NCBI GenBank assembly: GCA_019323135.1
Contig: JAHWHT010000001.1
Coordinates: forward strand, 1 to 44,806
DNA length: 44,806 nucleotides
Direction: 5' to 3'
DNA from: Candidatus Woesearchaeota archaeon
GTDB taxonomy: Archaea; Nanobdellota; Nanobdellia; Woesearchaeales; ARS49
In this document: positions 17,487 to 24,879 of the stretch, one piece after another
How the letters are laid out: each line of letters begins with the position of its first letter
Numbering within the stretch: the stretch's first letter is position 1
The notes under the pieces: model-generated
The model's database searches: none
Told to the model about the DNA's origin: nothing
Seen by the model: the letters and a program-made list of their open reading frames with translations, nothing else
Made by a program: the position numbers and the translations under genes

Positions 17487-17700
17487 TTTTTCTTCCAACA
17501 TTTTTCCACGCTTTAATTGACTGCAGTGCCTGTTCTTCTGGAATTTTCTCCATAACAAACCCTGCGTTCACCAATACATAATCCCCCACACTTAAATCAT
17601 CTATCAAAGACACACTGGCTTTTCTAATCTCGCCAGAGTAATCAATTACTGCCGTGTCTTTATCAATTTTCACAATCTTTCCAGGAATTGCTAAACACAT
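17479..17700 (-). CDS. hypC: hydrogenase assembly chaperone HypC
   Basis: A 73-residue chaperone starting MCLAIPGKIVKI. Cys2, exposed after Met removal, carries the iron-cyanide precursor from HypD to the large subunit in characterised systems. The C-terminal VGDYVLVNAGFVMEKIPEEQA is diagnostic of HypC/HupF. It overlaps the hypA stop by one base (TAATG-type coupling) and overlaps the following gene by eight bases. HypB, D, E and F are not in this window. Confidence 0.92.
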   Translation of the reverse strand: MCLAIPGKIVKIDKDTAVIDYSGEIRKASVSLIDDLSVGDYVLVNAGFVMEKIPEEQALQSIKAWKNVGRKNE

Positions 17701-18023
17701 TATTCCACCACAACATCTTTCAAAACAATCTCTTCCCCTGAAATAATCTTAAAAGGAATTTTTCCGCACTGCGGACACTCAAATAAAGTAAGGTCATGAG
17801 CTTTTTCTAAGATTTTAGGTTTGCCTCTGTAACCGCACTTGCACTCAACAAGCGCAGGAACTTCAATAACCTCAACTTCCCAATCAACCATCTCTTCTAA
17901 TTTAGCCTTCATTTCTTTAGCAGGCAGATGGCCAAGATCACCTACTTCAACAACAATCTTCTTAACAATACCTTGTTCTTTGGCTTTGTCAATAATCCCC
18001 TGAGCAATAAACCCTTCATGCAT
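17700..18023 (-). CDS. hypA: hydrogenase nickel-insertion protein HypA
   Basis: A 107-residue nickel chaperone. It begins MHEG, whose N-terminal Met-His-Glu forms the nickel site, and has the zinc site CKCGYRG and CPQCGKIP. It heads the minus-strand maturation run and is likely transcribed from TTTATAAA near 18047-18054, about 25 bases before the ATG: leaderless. Nickel delivery to the hydrogenase large subunit at 14173 is inferred from family and location. Confidence 0.9.
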   Translation of the reverse strand: MHEGFIAQGIIDKAKEQGIVKKIVVEVGDLGHLPAKEMKAKLEEMVDWEVEVIEVPALVECKCGYRGKPKILEKAHDLTLFECPQCGKIPFKIISGEEIVLKDVVVE

Positions 18024-18046
18024 GACACAAAAGAGTACGCGATTGT

Positions 18047-18161
18047 TTATAAATCTTTTCTAGAACTAATTTAAATAGAAAGGTTTTTAAATACTAAAGA
18101 GGTATTTAAATAAAAAAAGAGTTTTTGCTGAGAGTCATATTTTGGTAAAAATTTGAGGTGA
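18047..18161. promoter_or_regulatory. divergent promoter region with inverted repeat
   Basis: Contains the hypA TATA box (minus strand, 18047-18054) and a nine-base perfect inverted repeat TTTAAATAC / GTATTTAAA at 18086-18110 with a seven-base spacer. The right arm doubles as a TATA box for the plus-strand membrane-protein genes, whose first start follows GAGGTGA at 18155-18161. The repeat could be an operator, or simply back-to-back TATA boxes. Confidence 0.5.
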
Positions 18162-18166
18162 TGTTA

Positions 18167-18352
18167 ATGGCTAAAAAAAGAAAAAAGGCAAAGAAAAAAA
18201 CAAAGAGATCTAAACCTAAATTAAAATTCAAGCCAAGACCAATATCTTGCGATAGATCAACATGTGTTCCTGAAGTAAAGTTAGCTATTTGGGGAATAAT
18301 CGCAATTGTTTTGATAATAGTTCTTGTGATGTACTTCACTGGATTGTTATAA
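18167..18352 (+). CDS. small basic single-pass membrane protein
   Basis: A 61-residue protein: a very basic N-terminus (about 20 Lys/Arg within 35 residues), a CDRSTC pair, then one hydrophobic helix LAIWGIIAIVLIIVLVMYF near the C-terminus. The ATG at 18167 follows GAGGTGA by five bases; the GTG and ATG just upstream lie in or too close to that site. It leads a run of membrane genes ending at lgt. Function unknown. Confidence 0.7.
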   Translation: MAKKRKKAKKKTKRSKPKLKFKPRPISCDRSTCVPEVKLAIWGIIAIVLIIVLVMYFTGLL

Positions 18353-18361
18353 ATACAGAAC

Positions 18362-18496
18362 ATGGCTAAAAAAAAAGATATTTTTCTTATTTTTATAATT
18401 TTAATTATAATAATCATTATAGCATGGATAATTGCAAACCTTGACTTTCTATTCCCAACACCTGCAGCAAAAACAATAGTTGCAGCACTAGCATGA
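18362..18496 (+). CDS. small membrane protein (44 aa)
   Basis: MAKKKDIFLIFIILIIII opens a 44-residue, almost entirely hydrophobic protein that ends FPTPAAKTIVAALA. The stop TGA overlaps the next start as ATGA, and the gene begins nine bases after the previous stop, so it is embedded in the run of membrane genes. Its N-terminus (MAKKK) resembles that of the preceding gene. It is short enough to be missed by standard gene calling. Confidence 0.65.
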   Translation: MAKKKDIFLIFIILIIIIIIAWIIANLDFLFPTPAAKTIVAALA

Positions 18497-19284
18497 AAGA
18501 AACAGACTGGCTAAAACAAGCGTGCAGAATAGCATACGCAAACAAAGGAATGTTTTTGCTAAGCTGTGCTCTAGATATAATATTGCTTTTAGTGTATGGT
18601 TTTGTGACAGCACCAATATATGCTAAACTACTGGCACACATAAATGTAATCGGCAGTTATGCTGGAACTGCTGTGCAAGAGGCAACCAGATACAGCAAAG
18701 GATTTGCATCAGTGCTTTTGCATGAAAGCATAAAACCATACTTATACGATATGATACTGCTTTTGCTATTATTAGCAGTAACAGTGTATCTGATATACTG
18801 TATTTTTCAGGCTCTCAACTGGAAGATTGCACTGCAGTTAACTGGCAAAAAAATAAGTTATCTGGATTATCTTAAGAAATTCCTAGTTATCAACATAATC
18901 TGGTTTATAATATTCATACTATACTACTTGCTGGTTCTGGCAGTAGATGTAAGAACAGTGCTTATAACAACAATTACGCAGGCAGAACCATCCAGTGTTC
19001 TAAACATAATACTGACATTCTACTTGATATTATTAGCGTATTTTGCAGCAATATCCTATGCAACCCTAAGTGTCAAGAAAAGCTGGCAAACAGGAACCAA
19101 AAAAATAAAACAATTGTTTCCATCAATATTAATGATTGCTGCGTATGTCTTATTACTAAACATAATAACAGGACTTCTAATAACCTATAATCCAATACTT
19201 GGACTGATTTTAGGAGCAATACTGTTAATACCTGCCTTTACGATTGGAAGAATTTATATATCATTGATAATCAACAAGATGTAA
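18493..19284 (+). CDS. multi-pass membrane protein, unknown
   Basis: A 263-residue protein with about six hydrophobic segments, for example ALDIILLLVYGFVTAPIY, MILLLLLLAVTVYLIYCIF, IIWFIIFILYYLLVLAV, LIMIAAYVLLLNIITGLLI-like and LGLILGAILLIPAFTIG. It resembles the general organisation of DUF-type archaeal membrane proteins with a GxxLLIPAFTIGRIY end, but I cannot name a family. It is translationally coupled to the 44-residue protein (ATGA) and lies one base before lgt. Confidence 0.7.
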   Translation: MKETDWLKQACRIAYANKGMFLLSCALDIILLLVYGFVTAPIYAKLLAHINVIGSYAGTAVQEATRYSKGFASVLLHESIKPYLYDMILLLLLLAVTVYLIYCIFQALNWKIALQLTGKKISYLDYLKKFLVINIIWFIIFILYYLLVLAVDVRTVLITTITQAEPSSVLNIILTFYLILLAYFAAISYATLSVKKSWQTGTKKIKQLFPSILMIAAYVLLLNIITGLLITYNPILGLILGAILLIPAFTIGRIYISLIINKM

Positions 19285-19285
19285 A

Positions 19286-20041
19286 ATGTGGGTTCATAAT
19301 CTAAATCCAATACTGCTTTCACTAGGACCTCTAGAGATAAGATGGTATGGTCTAATGTATGTTCTGAGTTTTATTATTGTGTATATTTACGCAAGAGCTG
19401 CGGTCAAGCATAAGAAACTGAATCTTTCTCTAAAAGAACTGGATGACTTGATGATATGGCTTGTTGCAGCACTGATTATTGGTGCACGGCTATTTGAGGT
19501 GGTGTTTTACAATCATTCTTATTATTTAGCAAATCCTTCAGAGATTATTGCAATATGGCACGGCGGATTAAGCTTTCATGGCGGATTAGTTGGGGTTCTT
19601 ATTGCAGGATATGTTTTTTCAAAGAAAAAGAAAGTAAATTTCCTGCAACTTTGCGATGTTTTTGTTGTTCCGCTTGCTTTAGCACAGGCACTTGGGAGGA
19701 TTGGAAATTTTATCAATGGAGAATTGTATGGAAGGATAACTTCATTGCCTTGGGGAGTAAAGTTTTCTTCTGCAGAAGGGTTCAGACATCCTTCACAACT
19801 GTATGAAGCTGCTTATGATGTATTGATATTTGGATTCTTGTTCTTCCAGAGAAACAAGAAAAAACCGCACGGCTATTTTGTGGCTTGGTTCTTGATGCTT
19901 TATCCATTCTTTAGATTCTTGACAGAATTTGTTCGCGAACCAGAAGTGATGATAGGTCCGCTTACTATGGGACAGTGCCTGAATATTCCTATGTTTATTT
20001 TAGGAGTTTATTTGCTTTACAGAATAAAAAAGCTTAAATAA
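19286..20041 (+). CDS. lgt: prolipoprotein diacylglyceryl transferase homologue
   Basis: A 251-residue membrane enzyme of the Lgt family, which transfers a diacylglyceryl group to the lipobox cysteine of prelipoproteins in bacteria. Signature elements are all present: WYGLMYVLSF near the N-terminus, HGGLSFHGGLVG, GRIGNFINGELYG near residues 137-149, HPSQLYEA, and RFLTEFVREPE. Seven helices are apparent. In an archaeon the donor would have to be an archaeal ether lipid or a scavenged bacterial lipid. Five lipobox proteins in this window are candidate substrates, one starting 22 bases downstream. Confidence 0.92.
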   Translation: MWVHNLNPILLSLGPLEIRWYGLMYVLSFIIVYIYARAAVKHKKLNLSLKELDDLMIWLVAALIIGARLFEVVFYNHSYYLANPSEIIAIWHGGLSFHGGLVGVLIAGYVFSKKKKVNFLQLCDVFVVPLALAQALGRIGNFINGELYGRITSLPWGVKFSSAEGFRHPSQLYEAAYDVLIFGFLFFQRNKKKPHGYFVAWFLMLYPFFRFLTEFVREPEVMIGPLTMGQCLNIPMFILGVYLLYRIKKLK

Positions 20042-20063
20042 TTCCGATTCTACTGCACATAAT

Positions 20064-20411
20064 ATGAAAGCGATAAACCTTATAGCAATACTAAGTCTAT
20101 TACTTTTGGTAATAGCATGCGTTCCAACAGCAGAAGAATTAGCAGGCGTGAATAAAACCAACAAAACAGAAGAAATAGCAGAGCCAGTAGTGGAAGTGAA
20201 ACAAGAAATAACAGTTGTAACTTCTGTGCCTGAAAACAAAACAGAAATACCTGATGCAGTAATAGACGAGAAGCAAGAAAATACAACAAATAAGACAAAT
20301 GCGATAACCGGAGTTGCAACACCGCCGCAGATAGCAGGCAAAACAATTGTATACACTGGCGGCGCAGTAGAGATGGGCGAAGGAGAAAAAGCAAATATAA
20401 TAATACAATAG
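20064..20411 (+). CDS. small lipoprotein with N-glycosylation sequons
   Basis: A 115-residue predicted lipoprotein: hydrophobic leader ending VIAC (Cys19), then a low-complexity acidic and Thr/Asn-rich stretch with several N-K-T and N-T-T sequons that could be glycosylated. The C-terminal part (TPPQIAGKTIVYTGGAVEMGEGE) may be a small beta segment. Located between lgt and trxB. No recognised family. Confidence 0.65.
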   Translation: MKAINLIAILSLLLLVIACVPTAEELAGVNKTNKTEEIAEPVVEVKQEITVVTSVPENKTEIPDAVIDEKQENTTNKTNAITGVATPPQIAGKTIVYTGGAVEMGEGEKANIIIQ

Positions 20412-20418
20412 GTGAAAA

Positions 20419-21327
20419 ATGGCAGTCTATGATACAATAATAATCGGCGCAGGACCTGCAGGCCTAAGCGCTGCAATATACGCTGCAAGACAAAAAATAA
20501 ATTTCATAGTTCTAACAGGAGATATTGGCGGACAGACACTGTGGAGCACAGAGGTAGAGAATTATCTAGGATTTCACCTTATGACCGGAGAGCAATTGGT
20601 GGAGAAGTTTGAGGAGCACATGAAAGATTACAAAATAGATGTGCGCAAGCAAGAGCCTGCAGAAACAGTAACTAAAAAGGCAAAAACATTTGAGATTAAG
20701 ACAGCAAAAGGAAAATACGAAACAAAAACAATCATAATCGCATCTGGGAAAAAACCAAGAAAACTAAATGTTCCTGGAGAGAAAGAGCTGGAAGGTAAAG
20801 GCGTAACATACTGTGCAACATGCGATGCTCCTTTGTATAAAGGAAAGACAGTTGCAATTATTGGAGGAGGCAATTCTGCAATAGAGGCAGCAATGATACT
20901 GGATAAATACGCTAAAAAAATGCATATGTTGACTGTAGATAAAGAAATCAAAGGCGAACCAGTCCTGCTTGATAAGATTAGCAAGATGAAGAATCTGCAG
21001 CACATCCCAAATGCAACAACTACTGCTGTTAAAGGAACTAAGTTTGTAACAGAACTAGAGTATGAACAAGACGGCAAGAAAAATAATCTAAAATTAGACG
21101 GAGTGTTTGTGGAGATAGGTCTAATTCCTAATACAAAATTCATTGACTTTGTGAAAAAGAATGAAAAAGGCGAGATAATCACTGACAAAGAAATGAGGGC
21201 AGATGTTCCAGGAGTGTTTGCAGCAGGAGATGTTAATGACGGAGAAGAAAAACAGATTATTGTTGCTGCTGGCGAAGGATGTGTTGCTTTATTGAATGCA
21301 GTGAGATATATACAGAAGTTGAAATAA
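20419..21327 (+). CDS. trxB: thioredoxin reductase
   Basis: A 302-residue FAD/NAD(P)H disulfide reductase. The FAD motif GAGPAGLSAAIYAAR is at the N-terminus, the redox-active CATC at residues 132-135, the nucleotide-binding GGGNSAIEAA follows, and the second FAD motif GVFAAGDVNDGEEKQI closes the protein. Low-molecular-weight TrxR length. The ATG follows GGTGA by four bases. It would keep thioredoxin or glutaredoxin-like proteins reduced; no thioredoxin gene is adjacent. Confidence 0.93.
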   Translation: MAVYDTIIIGAGPAGLSAAIYAARQKINFIVLTGDIGGQTLWSTEVENYLGFHLMTGEQLVEKFEEHMKDYKIDVRKQEPAETVTKKAKTFEIKTAKGKYETKTIIIASGKKPRKLNVPGEKELEGKGVTYCATCDAPLYKGKTVAIIGGGNSAIEAAMILDKYAKKMHMLTVDKEIKGEPVLLDKISKMKNLQHIPNATTTAVKGTKFVTELEYEQDGKKNNLKLDGVFVEIGLIPNTKFIDFVKKNEKGEIITDKEMRADVPGVFAAGDVNDGEEKQIIVAAGEGCVALLNAVRYIQKLK

Positions 21328-21329
21328 AC

Positions 21330-21767
21330 TTATTTTTTTCTATATCCTTTTATTTTCAGGCACTCGTCTGCTAAAAAAGGGCCATAACACTGAATCTTCT
21401 TTTTTGCAGTCTTAAGTATTGTTTTAGGGTCAATATTCAATTTTTTCCAGACATGCCTACCATCCCAGCCATATACTACGCCTGCAGCTTCTCCCCAAAC
21501 AATTGCAGAAGCACACATAGCACAGGGTATCTGAGTAGAATATATCCAGCAACCTCTTAAACTGTAACTTTTTTTGGCGCGGCAGTATTTTTTAATCGCA
21601 TTTATTTCACCATGAGCAGTAGGATCTTGGTTTATTACTACTGTAGAAATTGCTTTTGAAACAATTTTATCGCCCTTAATAATGAAACAACCAGTTCTCA
21701 TTTTTCCTGGTTTTTTACGAGTATACTCAATCAATTCACGCATAACTTTCTCACAGGGGTGTTTCAT
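21330..21767 (-). CDS. nucleoside/nucleobase deaminase (CDA superfamily)
   Basis: A 145-residue zinc hydrolase. HGE (His52, Glu54) and PCAMC (Cys82, Cys85) form the catalytic zinc site, and TAHGEINAIKKYC and TQIPCAMCASAIVWGEAAGVVYG place it in the guanine deaminase/TadA-like branch. It could be a tRNA adenosine deaminase, guanine deaminase or a (d)CMP-type enzyme; sequence alone does not decide. Convergent with trxB, two bases apart, and divergent from the histone gene. Confidence 0.82.
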   Translation of the reverse strand: MKHPCEKVMRELIEYTRKKPGKMRTGCFIIKGDKIVSKAISTVVINQDPTAHGEINAIKKYCRAKKSYSLRGCWIYSTQIPCAMCASAIVWGEAAGVVYGWDGRHVWKKLNIDPKTILKTAKKKIQCYGPFLADECLKIKGYRKK

Positions 21768-21786
21768 TTTAGATTAAATTTGATTT

Positions 21787-21895
21787 AAAGTATATAAATA
21801 TGTCGAACATAAAAACATTTCAAAAATGATAGAAAAGTATATAAATAAGTTCTTTTTAAAAGAGCATACCAAAGACCAAAGGGGGATATTATTAA
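21787..21895. promoter_or_regulatory. divergent promoters, deaminase / histone
   Basis: Two near-identical AGTATATAAATA boxes lie at 21789-21800 and 21838-21849. The first, read on the minus strand, serves the deaminase. The second reads toward the histone gene, which has a GGGGGAT ribosome site at 21881-21887 and thus an untranslated leader of roughly 25 bases. Confidence 0.6.
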
Positions 21896-22114
21896 ATGGC
21901 TGTAAAACGAAGTACAACCATTCCTAAAGCGCCGCTTGCAAGAATAATGACGCAAGCAGGAGCTCAAAGGATAAGTTCAGAAGCATTAGACGTTCTTGTT
22001 GAGATTATTGAGGACAAAGCAGTAGAGATAGCTACGCAAGCAGTAAAGATATCAAAACATGCAGGCAGAAAAACAATAAATGACGGCGATATTAAGCTGG
22101 CTGTAAGAAAGTAA
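21896..22114 (+). CDS. archaeal histone
   Basis: A 72-residue single histone-fold protein of the HMf/HTa-like archaeal type that packages DNA as dimers and longer stacks. Recognisable: N-terminal strand MAVKRSTTIPKAPLARIM, central helix RISSEALDVLVEIIEDKAVEIATQA, then KISKHAGRKTINDGDIKLAVRK with the conserved R-T/D pair. No tails. It is followed within nine bases by a strongly folded element (22123-22228) shared with another locus. Confidence 0.95.
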   Translation: MAVKRSTTIPKAPLARIMTQAGAQRISSEALDVLVEIIEDKAVEIATQAVKISKHAGRKTINDGDIKLAVRK

Positions 22115-22122
22115 TGCTATTT

Positions 22123-22228
22123 GTATGTGCATAGCGCGCTTCGTTCGGATTCTGATATTTCTTTTGTTCCAGATTTGTTTTGAATCGCAGCGTATGTTAT
22201 AGAACTTCGCTAGGTGCTATGCACATAC
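22123..22228. ncRNA. candidate structured RNA, copy A
   Basis: A 13-bp perfect stem (GTATGTGCATAGC / GCTATGCACATAC) closes an interior holding three boxes: GCGCTTCGTT at 22136-22145, TCCAGATTT at 22168-22176 and AGAACTTCGC at 22201-22210, followed by TAGG. GCG and GTT of the first box pair with CGC and AAC of the last, leaving a CTTC/TT internal loop. The element at 34468-34563 has the same boxes at almost the same spacing with a different closing stem. It lies directly 3' of the histone gene. The transcribed strand is not known. Confidence 0.6.
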
Positions 22229-22230
22229 GA

Positions 22231-22650
22231 CTAATTTCTCTTCATATAAATTATTTTATCCCAATTAAACAATCTTGCAAAAAAGTTATATGGTTCTGCA
22301 CGAATACTCAATTGCCAAGGCGGCTTTGATATTTTCTTAAAACCAAACCTCTTGTAATATTTACCTAACGGCGCAAGACAGATAAGATACAACGGGCCGG
22401 AATCTTTCAGAACATAATTCAGTAAATTAGCCATATACCCTCTGCCACGATATGCTTTTTTTGTGATAACCACGCCGAGTTCTTGAATACTGCCTAGATC
22501 CTTGATACAACACAAAGAAATAAACTTGCCTTTATCATAAAGCATGTATGCTTTTGCATTAATAACAATAGCCAGAGTATCCATCCATTCTGTGACAATA
22601 AGCTTAATTGCCTTGCCAGAATGGCACACGCGAGTCTCAAAAACCTTCAT
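22231..22650 (-). CDS. GNAT-family N-acetyltransferase
   Basis: A 139-residue acyl-CoA-dependent acetyltransferase. The acetyl-CoA pyrophosphate loop is ITKKAYRGRGYMANLL (the R/Q-x-x-G-x-G/A motif), preceded by the strand LGSIQELGVV and followed by YYKRFGFKKI, the usual GNAT C-terminal signature. The substrate is not evident. It is flanked by the structured element on its 3' side and by a tRNA-Ala gene on its divergent 5' side. Confidence 0.78.
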   Translation of the reverse strand: MKVFETRVCHSGKAIKLIVTEWMDTLAIVINAKAYMLYDKGKFISLCCIKDLGSIQELGVVITKKAYRGRGYMANLLNYVLKDSGPLYLICLAPLGKYYKRFGFKKISKPPWQLSIRAEPYNFFARLFNWDKIIYMKRN

Positions 22651-22704
22651 AATAGCCTAAAAAGCAGAAAGTATATAAATAAAATTCGGTATTTTTAGCC
22701 TTGT

Positions 22705-22867
22705 GGGCTGGTAGTTCAATCCGGTAGAACGCTCGGCTGGCAGCCGAGAGGCTGCGGGTTCAAATGTGAGGGACTGCACCCTACACGTACTGGCGTACGG
22801 TCAGACGCGAGGTCTGATGGGACTCAGTCGATAATGTGATCCCTCCCTGAAAGTCCCGCCCAGTCCA
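22705..22867 (+). tRNA. tRNA-Ala(GGC) with T-loop intron
   Basis: Acceptor GGGCTGG pairs with CCAGTCC and contains the G3-U70 wobble that identifies alanine tRNAs. D-arm GTTC/GAAC; anticodon stem CTCGG/CCGAG with loop CTGGCAG gives anticodon GGC; T-stem GCGGG/CCCGC. The T-loop is interrupted by an 89-base intron (22765-22853); removing it restores a seven-base TTCAAAT loop and a 74-base tRNA. TATATAAATA lies about 30 bases upstream. Confidence 0.93.
22765..22853 (+). other. BHB intron in the T-loop of tRNA-Ala(GGC)
   Basis: The precursor folds as a canonical bulge-helix-bulge: T-stem, central helix TTCA/TGAA, five-prime bulge AAT and three-prime bulge AGT, then an intron stem GTGAGGGA / TCCCTCCC with one mismatch. 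Cutting after the second base of each bulge (position 59/60) gives the standard T-loop. Internal hairpins CGTAC/GTACG and GTCAGAC/GTCTGAT. By hand alignment 79 of 89 positions equal the intron at 39444-39532. Confidence 0.88.
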
Positions 22868-22927
22868 TACCTTAATCAGCGATACCTTTTTAAAGGATAA
22901 GTGCTCAATAGTACATAGGGGGAAACA

Positions 22928-23566
22928 ATGGTTAAAGCTATATTATTCGACTTTTGGGGAACATTAGTAGAAAATGGCACTTATTCTCCTTTGAGACAGA
23001 CATACAATATTCTTAGAGTAAGGATGCGATTTTCTGATTTTGTCATTAAAACAGAACAGGTACTTATGACAAAACCATATTCAGACCAAACACAGGCATT
23101 TACAGAAGTGTGCAAAGCACTAAACGTAGAACCCCGAGATTTTATAATCGACAAATTAATTGGGGTGTGGAACAAAAACAAATTACTAGCAAATCTATAC
23201 CCTGAAACAATAAAAGTTCTTGAGAAATTAAAAAAAGAAGGATATAAATTAGCAATAGTATCAAACTGCCCAAACAATTCAGCAGAATCAGTAATAGAAA
23301 AATTTGATTTGGGTCAGTACTTTGACGCAATAGTGCTGAGCTGGGAAACAGGATATCTCAAGACAGACAAAGAACTGTTTGAAACCGCACTAAACCAACT
23401 AAAGGTCAAAAAAGAAGATGCAATAATGGTTGGCGATAGCATACCAACTGACGTAGACGGCGCAAAAAACGCTGGAATAAAACCAATTCTAGTAGACAGA
23501 AGAGACTCAAGAGAATACCCTGACAAAATTTCTGATTTGACAGGATTAAATGAAGTTTTAAAATGA
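22928..23566 (+). CDS. HAD-superfamily hydrolase
   Basis: A 212-residue phosphatase-like enzyme. Motif I is LFDFWGTLV (nucleophile Asp8; Trp replaces the usual second-position residue, with the acid/base Asp absent at that place), motif II SNC, motif III lysine in YLKTDKELF, and motif IV VGDSIPTDVDGAKNAGI. The helical cap lies between motifs I and II. The missing second aspartate of motif I (D-x-D is D-x-W here) is known in dehalogenase-like HADs. Substrate unknown. GGGGGAAAC precedes the ATG. Confidence 0.82.
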   Translation: MVKAILFDFWGTLVENGTYSPLRQTYNILRVRMRFSDFVIKTEQVLMTKPYSDQTQAFTEVCKALNVEPRDFIIDKLIGVWNKNKLLANLYPETIKVLEKLKKEGYKLAIVSNCPNNSAESVIEKFDLGQYFDAIVLSWETGYLKTDKELFETALNQLKVKKEDAIMVGDSIPTDVDGAKNAGIKPILVDRRDSREYPDKISDLTGLNEVLK

Positions 23567-23630
23567 AAATTCCAAAAACAATATATTTAGTTGAAATTTT
23601 CAATGTTCCAAATAGAGGTATTTGAAACAA

Positions 23631-24425
23631 ATGAAAAAAGAGATAAGCTTCAAAAACAGCAAGGGGCAAACACTCAGAGGGGATCTTTATGTTCCTGAGG
23701 AAAAGTATAAATTAAAATATCCTGCAGTTATTGTTTGTCATGGCCTTGCAGGCAACAAGGATGCGAAAAACAAAGTAGACCTTGCAGAAGAATTGTTCAA
23801 AAACGGATTTCTTGTACTAAAATTTGATTTTCATGGTCATGGAAAAAGCGAAGGAGAGTTTCATGACATTAATTTAACGCAGGAGATTGATGATGCAAAA
23901 TCAGCAATAACTGCTCTTTATTCTTTGAGAGAGGTTGACAAGAAAAATTTAGGTCTTGTTGGGCACTCATTTGGAGGCGCAGTAACAATTATGATGGCTG
24001 CAACAGATAGTCGAGTGAAGAGCGCAGTATCAATAGCAGGCGTAATAGACATGATTAGACCGCTTAATAATTATGCAGGCACAAAAAGAGTAAAAAAATG
24101 GAAAGAGCTGGACAAGATTGAAGTCGAGCCAGGAATGAGCCTGAAATACTCTTTTATTGAAGATTTTAATAAATATGATATTCTTAGTTATGCCAAAAAA
24201 ATCAAGATTCCTTTTCTAGTTATTAATGGAACAAAAGACTATTCTGTTGGCATGAATCAAGCAAAAGCGATTGCAACAGCAGCAAGAGCACAATTAGTTA
24301 CTGTTAACGAAGATCATAACTTTGGACGAGAATCAATAACCGCAGCAGTAAACTGGTTTAATAAAACATTGAGGCAGCGCAGAATCAAAGACTCTGCTGG
24401 CCTCAAATTAAAAAATTTGAGGTGA
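23631..24425 (+). CDS. alpha/beta hydrolase
   Basis: A 264-residue serine hydrolase-like protein. The oxyanion region is VICHGLAGNKDAKN, the nucleophile elbow GHSFGGA (serine), the acid in INGTKDYSVG, and the base His in NEDHNFG. This arrangement is that of small esterases and lipase-like S9 family relatives. The ATG at 23631 is chosen over a TTG at 23622 that sits too close to the GAGGT at 23615. The final codons contain the ribosome site of the downstream HIT gene. Confidence 0.82.
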   Translation: MKKEISFKNSKGQTLRGDLYVPEEKYKLKYPAVIVCHGLAGNKDAKNKVDLAEELFKNGFLVLKFDFHGHGKSEGEFHDINLTQEIDDAKSAITALYSLREVDKKNLGLVGHSFGGAVTIMMAATDSRVKSAVSIAGVIDMIRPLNNYAGTKRVKKWKELDKIEVEPGMSLKYSFIEDFNKYDILSYAKKIKIPFLVINGTKDYSVGMNQAKAIATAARAQLVTVNEDHNFGRESITAAVNWFNKTLRQRRIKDSAGLKLKNLR

Positions 24426-24430
24426 GTTTA

Positions 24431-24841
24431 GTGGAAGACTGTATATTCTGTAAAATTGTAAAAGGCGAGATTCCTTGCTCAAAAATATATGAAGACGATA
24501 AAATACTTGCATTTCTGGACATAAATCCCGTGCACAAAGGACACACACTAGTGATTCCAAAAGAGCATTATGAAGGAATAGTAGACATGCCAGATGACAC
24601 ATTAGGAGAACTTGCAAAAGTTGCTAAAAAAATCTCAAAAGCAGTTAAGAAAGCAACAGACGTTGATGGATTCAATATAATCCAAAATAATGGCGTTGAT
24701 GCAGGACAAGACGTATTTCACTTTCATCTTCACATAATACCTAGATTAAAAGGAGACGGATTAGGAAGATGGCCACACCAGAAATTCCCAGAAGAAGAGA
24801 TGAAAGAGATACAAGAAGCCATAATAAAGTCTATAGAATAA
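24431..24841 (+). CDS. HIT-family hydrolase
   Basis: A 136-residue histidine-triad protein of the Hint/HinT-like branch, which hydrolyses nucleoside phosphoramidates or related adenylated compounds. The catalytic triad HFHLHIIPR is at residues 97-101, preceded by CIFCKIVKGEIP at the N-terminus. The start is GTG at 24431, set by GAGGTGA five bases upstream inside the end of the hydrolase gene; a GTG at 24422 lies within that site. Translationally linked to the alpha/beta hydrolase. Confidence 0.88.
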   Translation: MEDCIFCKIVKGEIPCSKIYEDDKILAFLDINPVHKGHTLVIPKEHYEGIVDMPDDTLGELAKVAKKISKAVKKATDVDGFNIIQNNGVDAGQDVFHFHLHIIPRLKGDGLGRWPHQKFPEEEMKEIQEAIIKSIE

Positions 24842-24879
24842 TAACTTTTAAAAAGGCCCTCTAATTTTAATGTCTTAAT

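Noticed and set aside
22765..22853. T-loop introns as group I introns
   Set aside because: They are only 89 bases, lack recognisable P3/P7 core elements, and fit the BHB geometry exactly (three-base bulges, four-pair central helix).
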